Of a stretch of DNA of 5,411 nucleotides, positions 1 through 5,411 are shown piece after piece. The notes under the pieces were generated by a model. It was not told the origin of the DNA. It was given only the letters and a program-made list of their open reading frames with translations, and did no database searches. This DNA comes from Clostridiales bacterium UBA7568 (GTDB lineage Bacteria > Bacillota > Clostridia > Oscillospirales > CAG-272). The first letter of the stretch is position 1, and every line of letters begins with the position of its first letter. A program made the translations under genes and the position numbers. The DNA lies in contig DLLG01000004.1 in the NCBI GenBank assembly GCA_002479075.1, positions 16,061-21,471 of the forward strand, given 5' to 3'.

Positions 1-28
1 CCTACTTTTCTTTTCAAAGAAAAGTAGG
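1..28. repeat. Perfect 28-base palindromic hairpin after the operon's last stop codon
   Basis: Positions 1-12 (CCTACTTTTCTT) are the exact reverse complement of 17-28 (AAGAAAAGTAGG), with loop TTCA at 13-16. On the minus strand the hairpin begins directly after the TGA of the isocitrate dehydrogenase gene (29-31), so it would form the 3' end of the operon mRNA. It may be an intrinsic terminator or an mRNA-stabilising stem, but the U-tract that a terminator needs would lie before position 1 and cannot be seen. The stem is A+T-rich with a purine/pyrimidine strand bias, unlike the short G+C-rich stem of the terminator at 5313-5342. A dispersed palindromic repeat is therefore an equally good reading. 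Confidence 0.75.
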
Positions 29-1207
29 TCAGGAGAGGGATTTCAGCGTTTCCATAACGTAATTTCCGAAGTTCTCGCAGGTTGCGCCGGTGTCTCTGCC
101 TGTGATGACGAGTTTCTTTTCCTCGAAGCAGCAGATGTCAAGCGCTCTTTCGAGACGGTCGGCTCTGTCCTGCAAGCCTATGTGCGAAAGGAGCATAACG
201 CAGGCACGGAGCATAGAGCAGGGGTCTGCGTATTTGCCTCTGCCTTCTGCAATCATACGGGGAGCGGAGCCGTGAATCGCTTCAAACATAGCGTATTTTT
301 TGCCGATGTTTGCGCAACCCGCCGTGCCGACGCCGCCCTGAAATTCTGCGGCTTCGTCCGAGATGATGTCGCCGTAAAGATTCGGCAGGAGAAGAACCTG
401 AAAATCGCGACGACGCTTTTTGTCAACGAGCTTTGCCGTCATAATATCTGCGTACCATTCGTCCGTTGTGATCTCCGGATAAAGCTCTGCGACCTTGTGA
501 CAGTCTTCAAGAAAATTGCCGTCCGTAGTCTTTATGACGTTTGCCTTTGTGACGAGCGAGACGCGCGTAAAGCCGTTTTTGCGGGCATAATCATACGCAA
601 GACGGGCGATTCTGTCCGAGCCTTGCTTTGTTGTTATCGTAAAGTCGACGGCGAGGTCGTCCGTGACGTTATAGCCGAGAGAGCCGACGGCATAGCCGCC
701 CTCCGTGTTTTCTCTGAAAATCGTCCAGTTGATGCCCTCTTCGGGGACTTTTACGGGGCGGATGTTTGCGAAAAGGTCGAGTGCTTTGCGCATTGCAACG
801 TTTGCAGATTCAATGTTCGGCATTCCGCTGCCCTTCTGGGGGGTTGTTGTCGGGCCTTTGAGAATAATATCGCATTTTTTCAGCTCTGCGAGAACGTCAT
901 CTGGAATACCCTTGCCGACTTTTATTCTGTTTTCAAGCGTCAGCCCTTCAATGTTTATGAATCTGACCTTGCCGCTTTCTTCGAGGTCGGAGAGGATGTA
1001 TTTGAGAACTCTTTCCGCTTCCGAGGAGATGATCGGGCCGATGCCGTCTCCGCCGCAAACGCCGATTTTGATTGTTTCGAGCTTTGAATAATCCGTAAAG
1101 TCGCCCTGTGACTTCATATCTTCAATTCTTTCAAGCTGTCCTTCAAGAATTTTCTTGAATTTTTCCGCCGCCAGTTCAAGGGAGGCTGTGTAATCTTTGT
1201 TTTCCAT
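29..1207 (-). CDS. icd: Isocitrate dehydrogenase (isocitrate/isopropylmalate dehydrogenase family)
   Basis: This cytosolic enzyme should oxidatively decarboxylate isocitrate to 2-oxoglutarate, the last step of the pathway encoded here. From the chosen ATG at 1207 it has 392 residues. Visible motifs: GGDGIGP (52-58); substrate-binding S134, N136, R140 and R150 in SANVAMR...NIRPV; FRENTEGGY with R165 and Y172; catalytic K221 in TKANVIK; metal ligands D254, D280 and D284 (GDIISDE); and HGSAP (312-316). The Ser-x-Asn-x3-Arg pattern and the neighbours favour isocitrate over isopropylmalate. About 45 charged, probably helical residues precede the dehydrogenase fold. After HGSAP comes Arg-Met, where NAD enzymes usually have Asp and E. 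coli NADP-IDH has Lys-Tyr, so the cofactor is unclear. An in-frame ATG at 1225 overlaps the aconitase stop (TAATG) but lacks a good ribosome site; the ATG at 1207 has AAAGGG seven bases upstream. It is the last gene of the operon. Confidence 0.93.
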   Translation of the reverse strand: MENKDYTASLELAAEKFKKILEGQLERIEDMKSQGDFTDYSKLETIKIGVCGGDGIGPIISSEAERVLKYILSDLEESGKVRFINIEGLTLENRIKVGKGIPDDVLAELKKCDIILKGPTTTPQKGSGMPNIESANVAMRKALDLFANIRPVKVPEEGINWTIFRENTEGGYAVGSLGYNVTDDLAVDFTITTKQGSDRIARLAYDYARKNGFTRVSLVTKANVIKTTDGNFLEDCHKVAELYPEITTDEWYADIMTAKLVDKKRRRDFQVLLLPNLYGDIISDEAAEFQGGVGTAGCANIGKKYAMFEAIHGSAPRMIAEGRGKYADPCSMLRACVMLLSHIGLQDRADRLERALDICCFEEKKLVITGRDTGATCENFGNYVMETLKSLS

Positions 1208-1214
1208 TTTGTTG

Positions 1215-1220
1215 CCCTTT
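1215..1220 (-). promoter_or_regulatory. Ribosome binding site deciding the isocitrate dehydrogenase start
   Basis: On the minus strand AAAGGG lies seven bases before the ATG at 1207. The alternative ATG at 1225 is preceded by CAAACCTCTAAATA, which has no Shine-Dalgarno match. This supports the 392-residue form over the 398-residue one. The site is weaker than the AGGAGG-type sites of the other three genes, so coupling to aconitase translation may matter. Confidence 0.7.
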
Positions 1221-1224
1221 CGCA

Positions 1225-3159
1225 TTATTTAGAGGTTTGTTTTGTAAAATTGAGAAGTCCGCCGGCGGAGAGAATTTCTCTCTGACGGGGGGAGAGGGAG
1301 AGACAGAGCGGGATTTTTGCGCCTGTTGTCATATCTGTCAGAACAACTCTTTCGTCGCTTGCGACAGCCGAAGAAAAATCGCATATGACAAGCTCGTCCC
1401 CCTCGGAGAGCTTGTCGTAATCGTCCGGATTTTCAAAGGTGAGCGGAACGATTCCGAAGTTTATGAGGTTTGCGACGTGTATCCTTGCAAAGCTCTTTGC
1501 GATGACGGCTTTGATGCCGAGATAAAGCGGGACGAGCGCCGCGTGCTCACGGGAGGAGCCCTGACCGTAATTTGCACCGCCGACAATCAGTCCGCCGCCC
1601 TCGCGCTTTGCTCTTTCGGGGAAGTCCTTATCGCAGACTGTAAAACAGAATTCGGAGAGCTTCGGTACGTTTGAACGGTACGGGAGGATTTTCGTTCCCG
1701 CGGGCATAATATGGTCTGTTGTGATGTTGTCGCCGACCTTGAGAAGGAGCTTTGCTGAAAGAATTTCCTCCGGTGCCCTGCCGACGGGTATCGGCTTTAT
1801 GTTCGGCCCTCTTTCGACCGTGACCGAGGTCGCTTTCTCTTCCGTCGCGGGCATTTCGATGAGGTTGTCGTTTATGAGAAAATGCGAGGGGATTCTGATT
1901 TCCGGTGCATTACCGAGAGAGCGGGGGTCTGTAAATTTTCCCGCAATTGCAGACGCTGCCGCTGTTTCGGGGGAAACGAGATAGACTTTTGCGTCAGCCG
2001 TTCCGCTGCGTGCTTCGAAGTTGCGGTTGAACGTGCGCAGGGAGACGCCCGCGGATTTCGGCGAAAAGCCCATACCGATGCAGGGGCCGCAGGCACATTC
2101 GAGAATTCTTGCACCCGCCGCAATCATATCGGCAAGCGCGCCGCATTCCGCAAGCATTGTATATACCTGCTTGGAGCCGGGCGAAATCGAAAGGCTGACG
2201 TCCGGATGAATGGTTTTGCCCTTCAGCATTGCAGCGACTGTCAGCATATCGAGCATAGACGAGTTTGTGCAGGAGCCGATACATACCTGATCTATCTTCA
2301 TTCCTTCAAGCTCCGAAACGGGTTTTACGTTGCCGGGGCTGTGCGGGCAAGCCGCAAGCGGAACGAGAGAGGAAAGGTCGATTGTATATTCTGCGTCATA
2401 TTTCGCGTCCGCGTCCGGAGCGAGCGGGACGAAATCCTTTTCTCTGTCCTGCGCCGCAAGGAAAGCCCGGGTTATTTCATCGGAGGGGAAGAGGGAGCTT
2501 GTTGCTCCGAGCTCCGCGCCCATATTTGTGATTGTTGCTCTCTGCGGAACGGAAAGGGTCTTTGCGCCCTCGCCGCCGTATTCGATGATCGCTCCGACGC
2601 CGCCCTTGACGTCCAGCAGGCGCAGAACCTCTAAAATGACGTCCTTTGCGCCGACGTAATCCGGGAGTTTTCCCGTCAAAGCGATATGAATGACTTTCGG
2701 CATTGTTATATAGTATGTTCCGCCGCCCATTGCGACGGCAACGTCAAGCCCGCCGGCGCCCATTCCGAGCATACCGATGCCGCCTGCCGTCGGGGTGTGG
2801 CTGTCCGAGCCGATGAGGGTTTTTCCGGGAATGCCGAAGCGTTCGAGATGAACCTGATGGCAGATACCGTTTCCGGGGCGGGAAAAGCGAATTCCGTGTT
2901 TTTTGGTCACCGTCTGGATGTATCTGTGATCGTCTGCGTTTTCAAAGCCTGCCTGGAGGGTGTTATGGTCTATATATGCAACGGAGAGCTCGGTTTTGAT
3001 TCTCTCCGTGCCCATAGCTTCAAACTGGAGATATGCCATTGTGCCCGTTGCGTCCTGTGTCAGCGTCTGGTCTATTTTAAGTCCTATCTCCGAGCCGACC
3101 GTCATCTCGCCGGTTGCGAGGTGACTTTTTATTATTTTCTGCGCGATTGTGTATCCCAT
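1225..3159 (-). CDS. acn: Aconitate hydratase (short, Aquifex-type aconitase)
   Basis: This iron-sulfur enzyme isomerises citrate to isocitrate via cis-aconitate, linking the citrate synthase and isocitrate dehydrogenase of the same operon. The protein has 644 residues, shorter than the roughly 750-900 of mitochondrial or AcnA/AcnB enzymes and matching the compact bacterial 'Aquifex-type' single chain. The [4Fe-4S] ligands are C297 in GSCTNS and C357 and C360 in ACGPC; their spacing follows pig heart aconitase (358, 421, 424). GSDSHTPTAGG (117-127) is the active-site signature. After a linker near 430-465 comes the swivel domain, with GDNITTDHIMPAG (477-489), GQGSSREHAAL (532-542) and SFARIHVANLINFG (556-569). 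A large/small isopropylmalate or homoaconitase pair would be two genes; here both domains are fused. The ATG at 3159 follows the regulator's stop by two bases and has AAGGAGG ten bases upstream. The TAA shares one base with a possible downstream ATG. Confidence 0.96.
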   Translation of the reverse strand: MGYTIAQKIIKSHLATGEMTVGSEIGLKIDQTLTQDATGTMAYLQFEAMGTERIKTELSVAYIDHNTLQAGFENADDHRYIQTVTKKHGIRFSRPGNGICHQVHLERFGIPGKTLIGSDSHTPTAGGIGMLGMGAGGLDVAVAMGGGTYYITMPKVIHIALTGKLPDYVGAKDVILEVLRLLDVKGGVGAIIEYGGEGAKTLSVPQRATITNMGAELGATSSLFPSDEITRAFLAAQDREKDFVPLAPDADAKYDAEYTIDLSSLVPLAACPHSPGNVKPVSELEGMKIDQVCIGSCTNSSMLDMLTVAAMLKGKTIHPDVSLSISPGSKQVYTMLAECGALADMIAAGARILECACGPCIGMGFSPKSAGVSLRTFNRNFEARSGTADAKVYLVSPETAAASAIAGKFTDPRSLGNAPEIRIPSHFLINDNLIEMPATEEKATSVTVERGPNIKPIPVGRAPEEILSAKLLLKVGDNITTDHIMPAGTKILPYRSNVPKLSEFCFTVCDKDFPERAKREGGGLIVGGANYGQGSSREHAALVPLYLGIKAVIAKSFARIHVANLINFGIVPLTFENPDDYDKLSEGDELVICDFSSAVASDERVVLTDMTTGAKIPLCLSLSPRQREILSAGGLLNFTKQTSK

Positions 3160-3161
3160 TT

Positions 3162-3833
3162 TCAGTTTTCCTCCTTGTCATCCGCTTTCGTCGCTATGAG
3201 AAGATTTGCGAGTGCCCGCTCAACGTGAAGCGAGGTCAGCCTGTCGGCGGCTGCCCCGTCCGAGCGGAGGATTGCATCCGTTATTTCTCTGTGCTCCTCA
3301 ACCGACTTTTCAAGCCTTCCGGGCACCGTCAGCGAGAGCTTTCTGTATGCTTTTATGTTTCTGTGCAGCTCGGAGAGTATCTTGCAGAGTATTCTGCTGC
3401 CGCTTGCTCTGTATATTGCCGCGTGAAACGACGTGTCCAGCTCCTTGAGCTTTTCCGCATCGTTCTTTTTTATATAGAATTCCGCAAGCTCAACGGAATC
3501 CGAAAGCGACTTTTTCTCGTCGTCTGTCATTTTTTCCGCCGCCATTGACGCCGCAAGCCCTTCGAGCCGTATTCTGATTTTATAAATATCGATGAGGTCC
3601 TGTTCCGTCACACCGATGACAACAGCGCCTCTGTTCGGCGTTATTGCGATGAGTCCCTCCTCCGCAAGGCGATGAATTGCGCTGCGGACAGGCGTTCTGC
3701 TGACGCCGAGCTTCTCCGAAAGGGAGATCTCTGTCAGCGCTTCGCCGCTTTTAAGCTCGCCGGAAAGAATTGCTTCTTCAAGCTCGCCGTAAACTCTTTC
3801 TTCAAGGGACGAGGTGTCCTTGCTTACTATCAT
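3162..3833 (-). CDS. GntR-family transcriptional regulator, FadR/FCD subfamily
   Basis: A 223-residue DNA-binding regulator. Residues 10-75 form the winged helix, with the helix-turn-helix in SLSEKLGVSRTPVRSAIHRL (37-56) and wing ITPNRGAVV (64-72). Residues about 78-215 form the all-helical FCD ligand domain. Its metal-site residues are all present: D133 and H137 (DTSFH), H181 (EHREI) and H203 (HVERA), so the protein probably binds a metal plus a carboxylate. The ligand cannot be read from sequence. Citrate or another di/tricarboxylate is a reasonable guess because the gene sits between citrate synthase and aconitase, and the FadR-subfamily CitO of Enterococcus is known to respond to citrate. 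The start at 3833 has GAGGAGG eight bases upstream, overlapping the preceding gene's stop; the gap is 13 bases. It probably binds the TTGTATACAA palindrome at 5253-5262 and so controls its own operon. Confidence 0.93.
   Translation of the reverse strand: MIVSKDTSSLEERVYGELEEAILSGELKSGEALTEISLSEKLGVSRTPVRSAIHRLAEEGLIAITPNRGAVVIGVTEQDLIDIYKIRIRLEGLAASMAAEKMTDDEKKSLSDSVELAEFYIKKNDAEKLKELDTSFHAAIYRASGSRILCKILSELHRNIKAYRKLSLTVPGRLEKSVEEHREITDAILRSDGAAADRLTSLHVERALANLLIATKADDKEEN
3170..3176 (-). promoter_or_regulatory. Aconitase ribosome binding site inside the regulator's 3' end
   Basis: AAGGAGG lies ten bases before the aconitase ATG and is read as Lys-Glu-Glu codons at the C-terminus of the GntR-type regulator. 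The regulator's TGA falls between this site and the ATG, two bases before it. Ribosomes finishing the regulator therefore stop on top of the aconitase start region, an arrangement typical of translational coupling. Confidence 0.8.
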
Positions 3834-3841
3834 TTTTCCGT

Positions 3842-3848
3842 CCTCCTC
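3842..3848 (-). promoter_or_regulatory. Regulator ribosome binding site overlapping the Re-citrate synthase stop
   Basis: GAGGAGG on the minus strand begins inside the TGA stop (3849-3847) of the preceding gene and lies eight bases before the regulator's ATG at 3833. It supports that start and suggests that the first two genes are co-translated. Confidence 0.8.
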
Positions 3849-5217
3849 ATCTGAAACGTCCGGGGGCGAGAGAGTCTATTATCGAGAGCAGCTCGTCATC
3901 GCTCATAACCGTCGTTCTGCCGTCAACATACTGCTTGTCTATCTCCTCTTTAAGTCCGGAGACGAGGGAATCGTGCTTTGTGACCATATCGTCCGGCGCA
4001 AGGGCAAAATGAGTGTTTATCCAATATGCTATGCCTGCAAGACCGGAGGTGTTTGAAATTGCGACCTCAGCGGGGCGGTTGAGTATCTTTTCCGTATCGA
4101 AAATGTTGTATATTTCCGCATCCTTCATCAGTCCGTCCGCGTGGATGCCCGCCTTTGTGACATTGAAATTCTCGCCGACAAAGGGCGTCATCGGGGGAAT
4201 GTCGTAATGAAGCTCGTTTTTATAATAATTTGCAATCTCCGTAATTACAGTCGGATCCATACCGTCAAAGCCGCCGCGAAGCGACGCATATTCAATGACC
4301 ATTGCCTCAAGCGGAATGTTACCCGTTCTCTCGCCTATGCCGAGAAGGGAACAGTTGACCGCGGACGCACCGTAAAGCCAGGCGGAGGTAGCATTGACGA
4401 CGGCTTTATAAAAGTCGTTGTGACCGTGCCATTCAAGCATTTCGGAGGTGACGTCCGAATAGTGATGCAGACCGTAAACAATGCCGGGAACGCTTCGGGG
4501 AAGAGCAACTCCGGGGTAGGGAACGCCATAGCCCATTGTGTCGCACATTCTTACCTTTATCGGTATTCCCGCCTGATGGGAGAGCTCTGTCAGCTCGTTT
4601 ACAAAGGGAACGACGAAACCGTAAAAATCGGCTCTTGTTATATCCTCAAGGTGGCAACGGGGGCGGATGCCGGCGTCAAACGCCTCCTTGACAACGCCGA
4701 GATAATGGTCGAGCGCCTGCGAGCGGGACATTCCGAGCTTTTTGAAAATATGATAATCCGAGCAGCTGACAAGAATTCCCGTTTCCTTTATGCCGATATC
4801 GTGAACAAGGGCAAAATCTTCTTTTTTTGCGCGGATCCAGGTTGTTATTTCGGGGAATTTCAGCCCGAGAGACATACATTTTTCAACAGCCTCTCTGTCC
4901 TTTTTTGTATATACGAAAAATTCGCTCTGGCGGACGATTCCGTTCTCTCCGCCGAGGCGGGAGAGCATTTTGTAAAGCGTCACAATCTGCTCGGGCGTAT
5001 AAGGTGCGCGCGACTGCTGACCGTCACGGAAGGTCGTATCGGTTATCCAGATGTGTTCGGGCATATTCAGCGGCACGCGACGGTGGTTGAAGGCGATCTT
5101 CGGGATCTCGTCATAGGGATAAATCTCCCTGTAAAGATTGGGGTCTTCAACGTCCTGAAGCGAGTATTTATACTGCGACTGTTCAAGCAGGTTGCTCTGC
5201 GGATTTTTTGCTATCAT
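3847..5217 (-). CDS. Re-type citrate synthase (DRE-TIM / HMGL-like metallolyase family)
   Basis: It should condense acetyl-CoA with oxaloacetate to citrate with Re-face stereochemistry, as in Clostridium kluyveri, and is unrelated in fold to ordinary GltA. The 456-residue protein shows the DRE-TIM motifs: TDTTFRDGQQSR (59-70, with R64 and D65), HLEDITRAD (189-197), CDTMGYGVPYPG (225-236), metal ligands in HGHNDFY (H264, H266), GIGERTGN (293-300) and KAGIHADG (355-362). Sequence databases often label such proteins isopropylmalate or homocitrate synthase. Against isopropylmalate synthase are the lack of a roughly 120-residue leucine-binding domain and of leu genes nearby; aconitase and isocitrate dehydrogenase in the operon favour citrate synthesis. 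The start is the ATG at 5217, with AAGGAGGG nine bases upstream. The longer frame opening at a TTG at 5262 runs through the operator and is rejected. It is the promoter-proximal gene. Confidence 0.88.
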   Translation of the reverse strand: MIAKNPQSNLLEQSQYKYSLQDVEDPNLYREIYPYDEIPKIAFNHRRVPLNMPEHIWITDTTFRDGQQSRAPYTPEQIVTLYKMLSRLGGENGIVRQSEFFVYTKKDREAVEKCMSLGLKFPEITTWIRAKKEDFALVHDIGIKETGILVSCSDYHIFKKLGMSRSQALDHYLGVVKEAFDAGIRPRCHLEDITRADFYGFVVPFVNELTELSHQAGIPIKVRMCDTMGYGVPYPGVALPRSVPGIVYGLHHYSDVTSEMLEWHGHNDFYKAVVNATSAWLYGASAVNCSLLGIGERTGNIPLEAMVIEYASLRGGFDGMDPTVITEIANYYKNELHYDIPPMTPFVGENFNVTKAGIHADGLMKDAEIYNIFDTEKILNRPAEVAISNTSGLAGIAYWINTHFALAPDDMVTKHDSLVSGLKEEIDKQYVDGRTTVMSDDELLSIIDSLAPGRFR

Positions 5218-5226
5218 ATGAAAATG

Positions 5227-5234
5227 CCCTCCTT
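5227..5234 (-). promoter_or_regulatory. Strong ribosome binding site fixing the Re-citrate synthase start
   Basis: AAGGAGGG on the minus strand lies nine bases before the ATG at 5217 (spacer CATTTTCAT). It is a near-perfect Shine-Dalgarno sequence and excludes the upstream TTG at 5262 as the true start, because that TTG lies within a few bases of the predicted transcription start and inside the operator. Confidence 0.9.
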
Positions 5235-5252
5235 CGGAGCGAATTTGTATTC

Positions 5253-5262
5253 TTGTATACAA
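5253..5262. promoter_or_regulatory. Putative GntR/FadR-type operator, TTGTATACAA
   Basis: TTGTATACAA is a perfect 10-base palindrome and is identical to the core of the known Bacillus subtilis GntR operator (ATACTTGTATACAAGTAT), a member of the same FadR/FCD subfamily. It lies at about +6 to +15 relative to the predicted start point, a position where bound protein would block promoter clearance. An extra half-site TTGTAT lies at 5245-5250, so the region has three half-sites. The likely binder is the regulator encoded at 3162-3833. That pairing is inferred from motif type and operon membership. Confidence 0.72.
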
Positions 5263-5273
5263 TTTATAGAGGC

Positions 5274-5302
5274 ATTATACATTATATAAAAGGATTTGTC
5301 AA
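5274..5302 (-). promoter_or_regulatory. Consensus SigA (sigma-70-type) promoter of the operon
   Basis: On the minus strand TTGACA (5302-5297) and TATAAT (5279-5274) both match consensus exactly and are 17 bases apart. The predicted start point is about A5267, giving a leader of roughly 50 bases before the ATG at 5217. A second TATAAT at 5286-5281 is only 10 bases from the -35 box and so is unlikely to be used with it. A promoter this strong implies that control comes from repression, consistent with the palindrome just downstream. Confidence 0.9.
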
Positions 5303-5312
5303 TATAAAAAAC

Positions 5313-5342
5313 GAAAAAATCCCGCCGGAGCGGGAATTTTTT
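5313..5342. terminator. Bidirectional Rho-independent terminator upstream of the operon
   Basis: The stem is TCCCGC (5320-5325) against GCGGGA (5330-5335) with loop CGGA. One A/A mismatch is followed by an A-tract (5314-5318) facing a T-tract (5337-5342). Read in either direction, a G+C-rich hairpin is followed by a run of at least five T. It lies about 10 bases upstream of the -35 box, so it would stop read-through from a minus-strand gene beyond the window and insulate this operon. It may also terminate transcription running rightward. Confidence 0.85.
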
Positions 5343-5356
5343 GAGTAAAAAGTGAA

Positions 5357-5401
5357 GAGAAGAGGTGCGCTCCGCGCGCTTGCAAATCTCACCCTCCTCT
5401 C
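5357..5401. repeat. Imperfect inverted repeat of unknown role at the window edge
   Basis: GAGAAGAGG (5357-5365) faces CCTCCTCTC (5393-5401), complementary except at one position, which becomes a G-U pair in the minus-strand RNA. The interior holds GCGC/GCGC complementarity (around 5367-5377). There is no convincing gene in 5343-5411. The segment may be a dispersed palindromic repeat or the 3' untranslated part of a gene lying to the right. Confidence 0.4.
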
Positions 5402-5411
5402 GGCGAGGCCT

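Noticed and set aside
182..1087. Plus-strand open frame of 301 codons opposite isocitrate dehydrogenase
   Set aside because: It is antisense to a gene with full family motifs, lacks any recognisable domain, is rich in Cys, Arg and Val as antisense frames of such genes tend to be, and has no clear ribosome site.
1882..2634. Plus-strand open frame of 250 codons opposite aconitase
   Set aside because: It lies entirely antisense to the aconitase region holding the cluster cysteines, and its Cys/Arg-rich, low-complexity translation resembles no protein I recognise.
3847..5217. Reading the first gene as 2-isopropylmalate synthase or homocitrate synthase (NifV)
   Set aside because: There is no C-terminal leucine-binding domain, no leu, nif or lysine genes are adjacent, and the operon supplies exactly the next two enzymes of citrate metabolism. 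It remains the main alternative until a tree is made.
5218..5267. A riboswitch or attenuator in the operon leader
   Set aside because: The predicted leader is only about 50 bases and is filled by the operator and the ribosome binding site, leaving no room for a structured aptamer.
4141..5289. Plus-strand open frame of 382 codons opposite Re-citrate synthase, extending into the promoter region
   Set aside because: It is a shadow of the conserved minus-strand gene and runs through the operator and core promoter. No domain or promoter of its own is visible.
5218..5411. A minus-strand frame open from the window edge almost to the citrate synthase start, possibly the end of an upstream gene
   Set aside because: It would have to be translated through the bidirectional terminator and the consensus promoter/operator, and its translation has no recognisable character. 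Chance openness in a short A+T-rich stretch explains it.

Overview
The window reads as one compact metabolic operon, entirely on the minus strand, from an anaerobic low-to-mid G+C Firmicute. The strong AGGAGG-type ribosome binding sites, the consensus SigA promoter, the gene order and the clostridial-type citrate synthase fit class Clostridia. An Oscillospiraceae-like gut lineage is my guess, not something the sequence proves.

Layout in transcription order (right to left): a palindromic stretch of unknown nature (about 5357-5401); a bidirectional Rho-independent terminator (about 5313-5342) that insulates the operon from whatever lies upstream; a textbook promoter (TTGACA, 17-base spacer, TATAAT; 5302-5274); a palindromic operator TTGTATACAA (5262-5253) just after the predicted start point; a Re-type citrate synthase (5217-3847); a GntR/FCD-family regulator (3833-3162); an aconitase of the short, single-chain 'Aquifex' type (3159-1225); an isocitrate dehydrogenase (1207-29); and a perfect 12-bp-arm palindrome (1-28) immediately after the last stop codon.

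Together the three enzymes convert oxaloacetate plus acetyl-CoA to citrate, then isocitrate, then 2-oxoglutarate. This is the oxidative half of an incomplete TCA cycle, which anaerobes use mainly to make glutamate. The regulator sits inside the operon, and the operator core matches the GntR-subfamily type. The simplest model is an autoregulated, metabolite-responsive feedback loop. All junctions are tight (13, 2 and 17 nt, with ribosome binding sites overlapping upstream stops or coding ends), so translational coupling is likely.

I see no mobile element, CRISPR array, tRNA or rRNA. The individual gene families are known. The most useful points are the identification of the first gene as Re-citrate synthase rather than isopropylmalate or homocitrate synthase, the legible promoter/operator architecture, and two start-site corrections.
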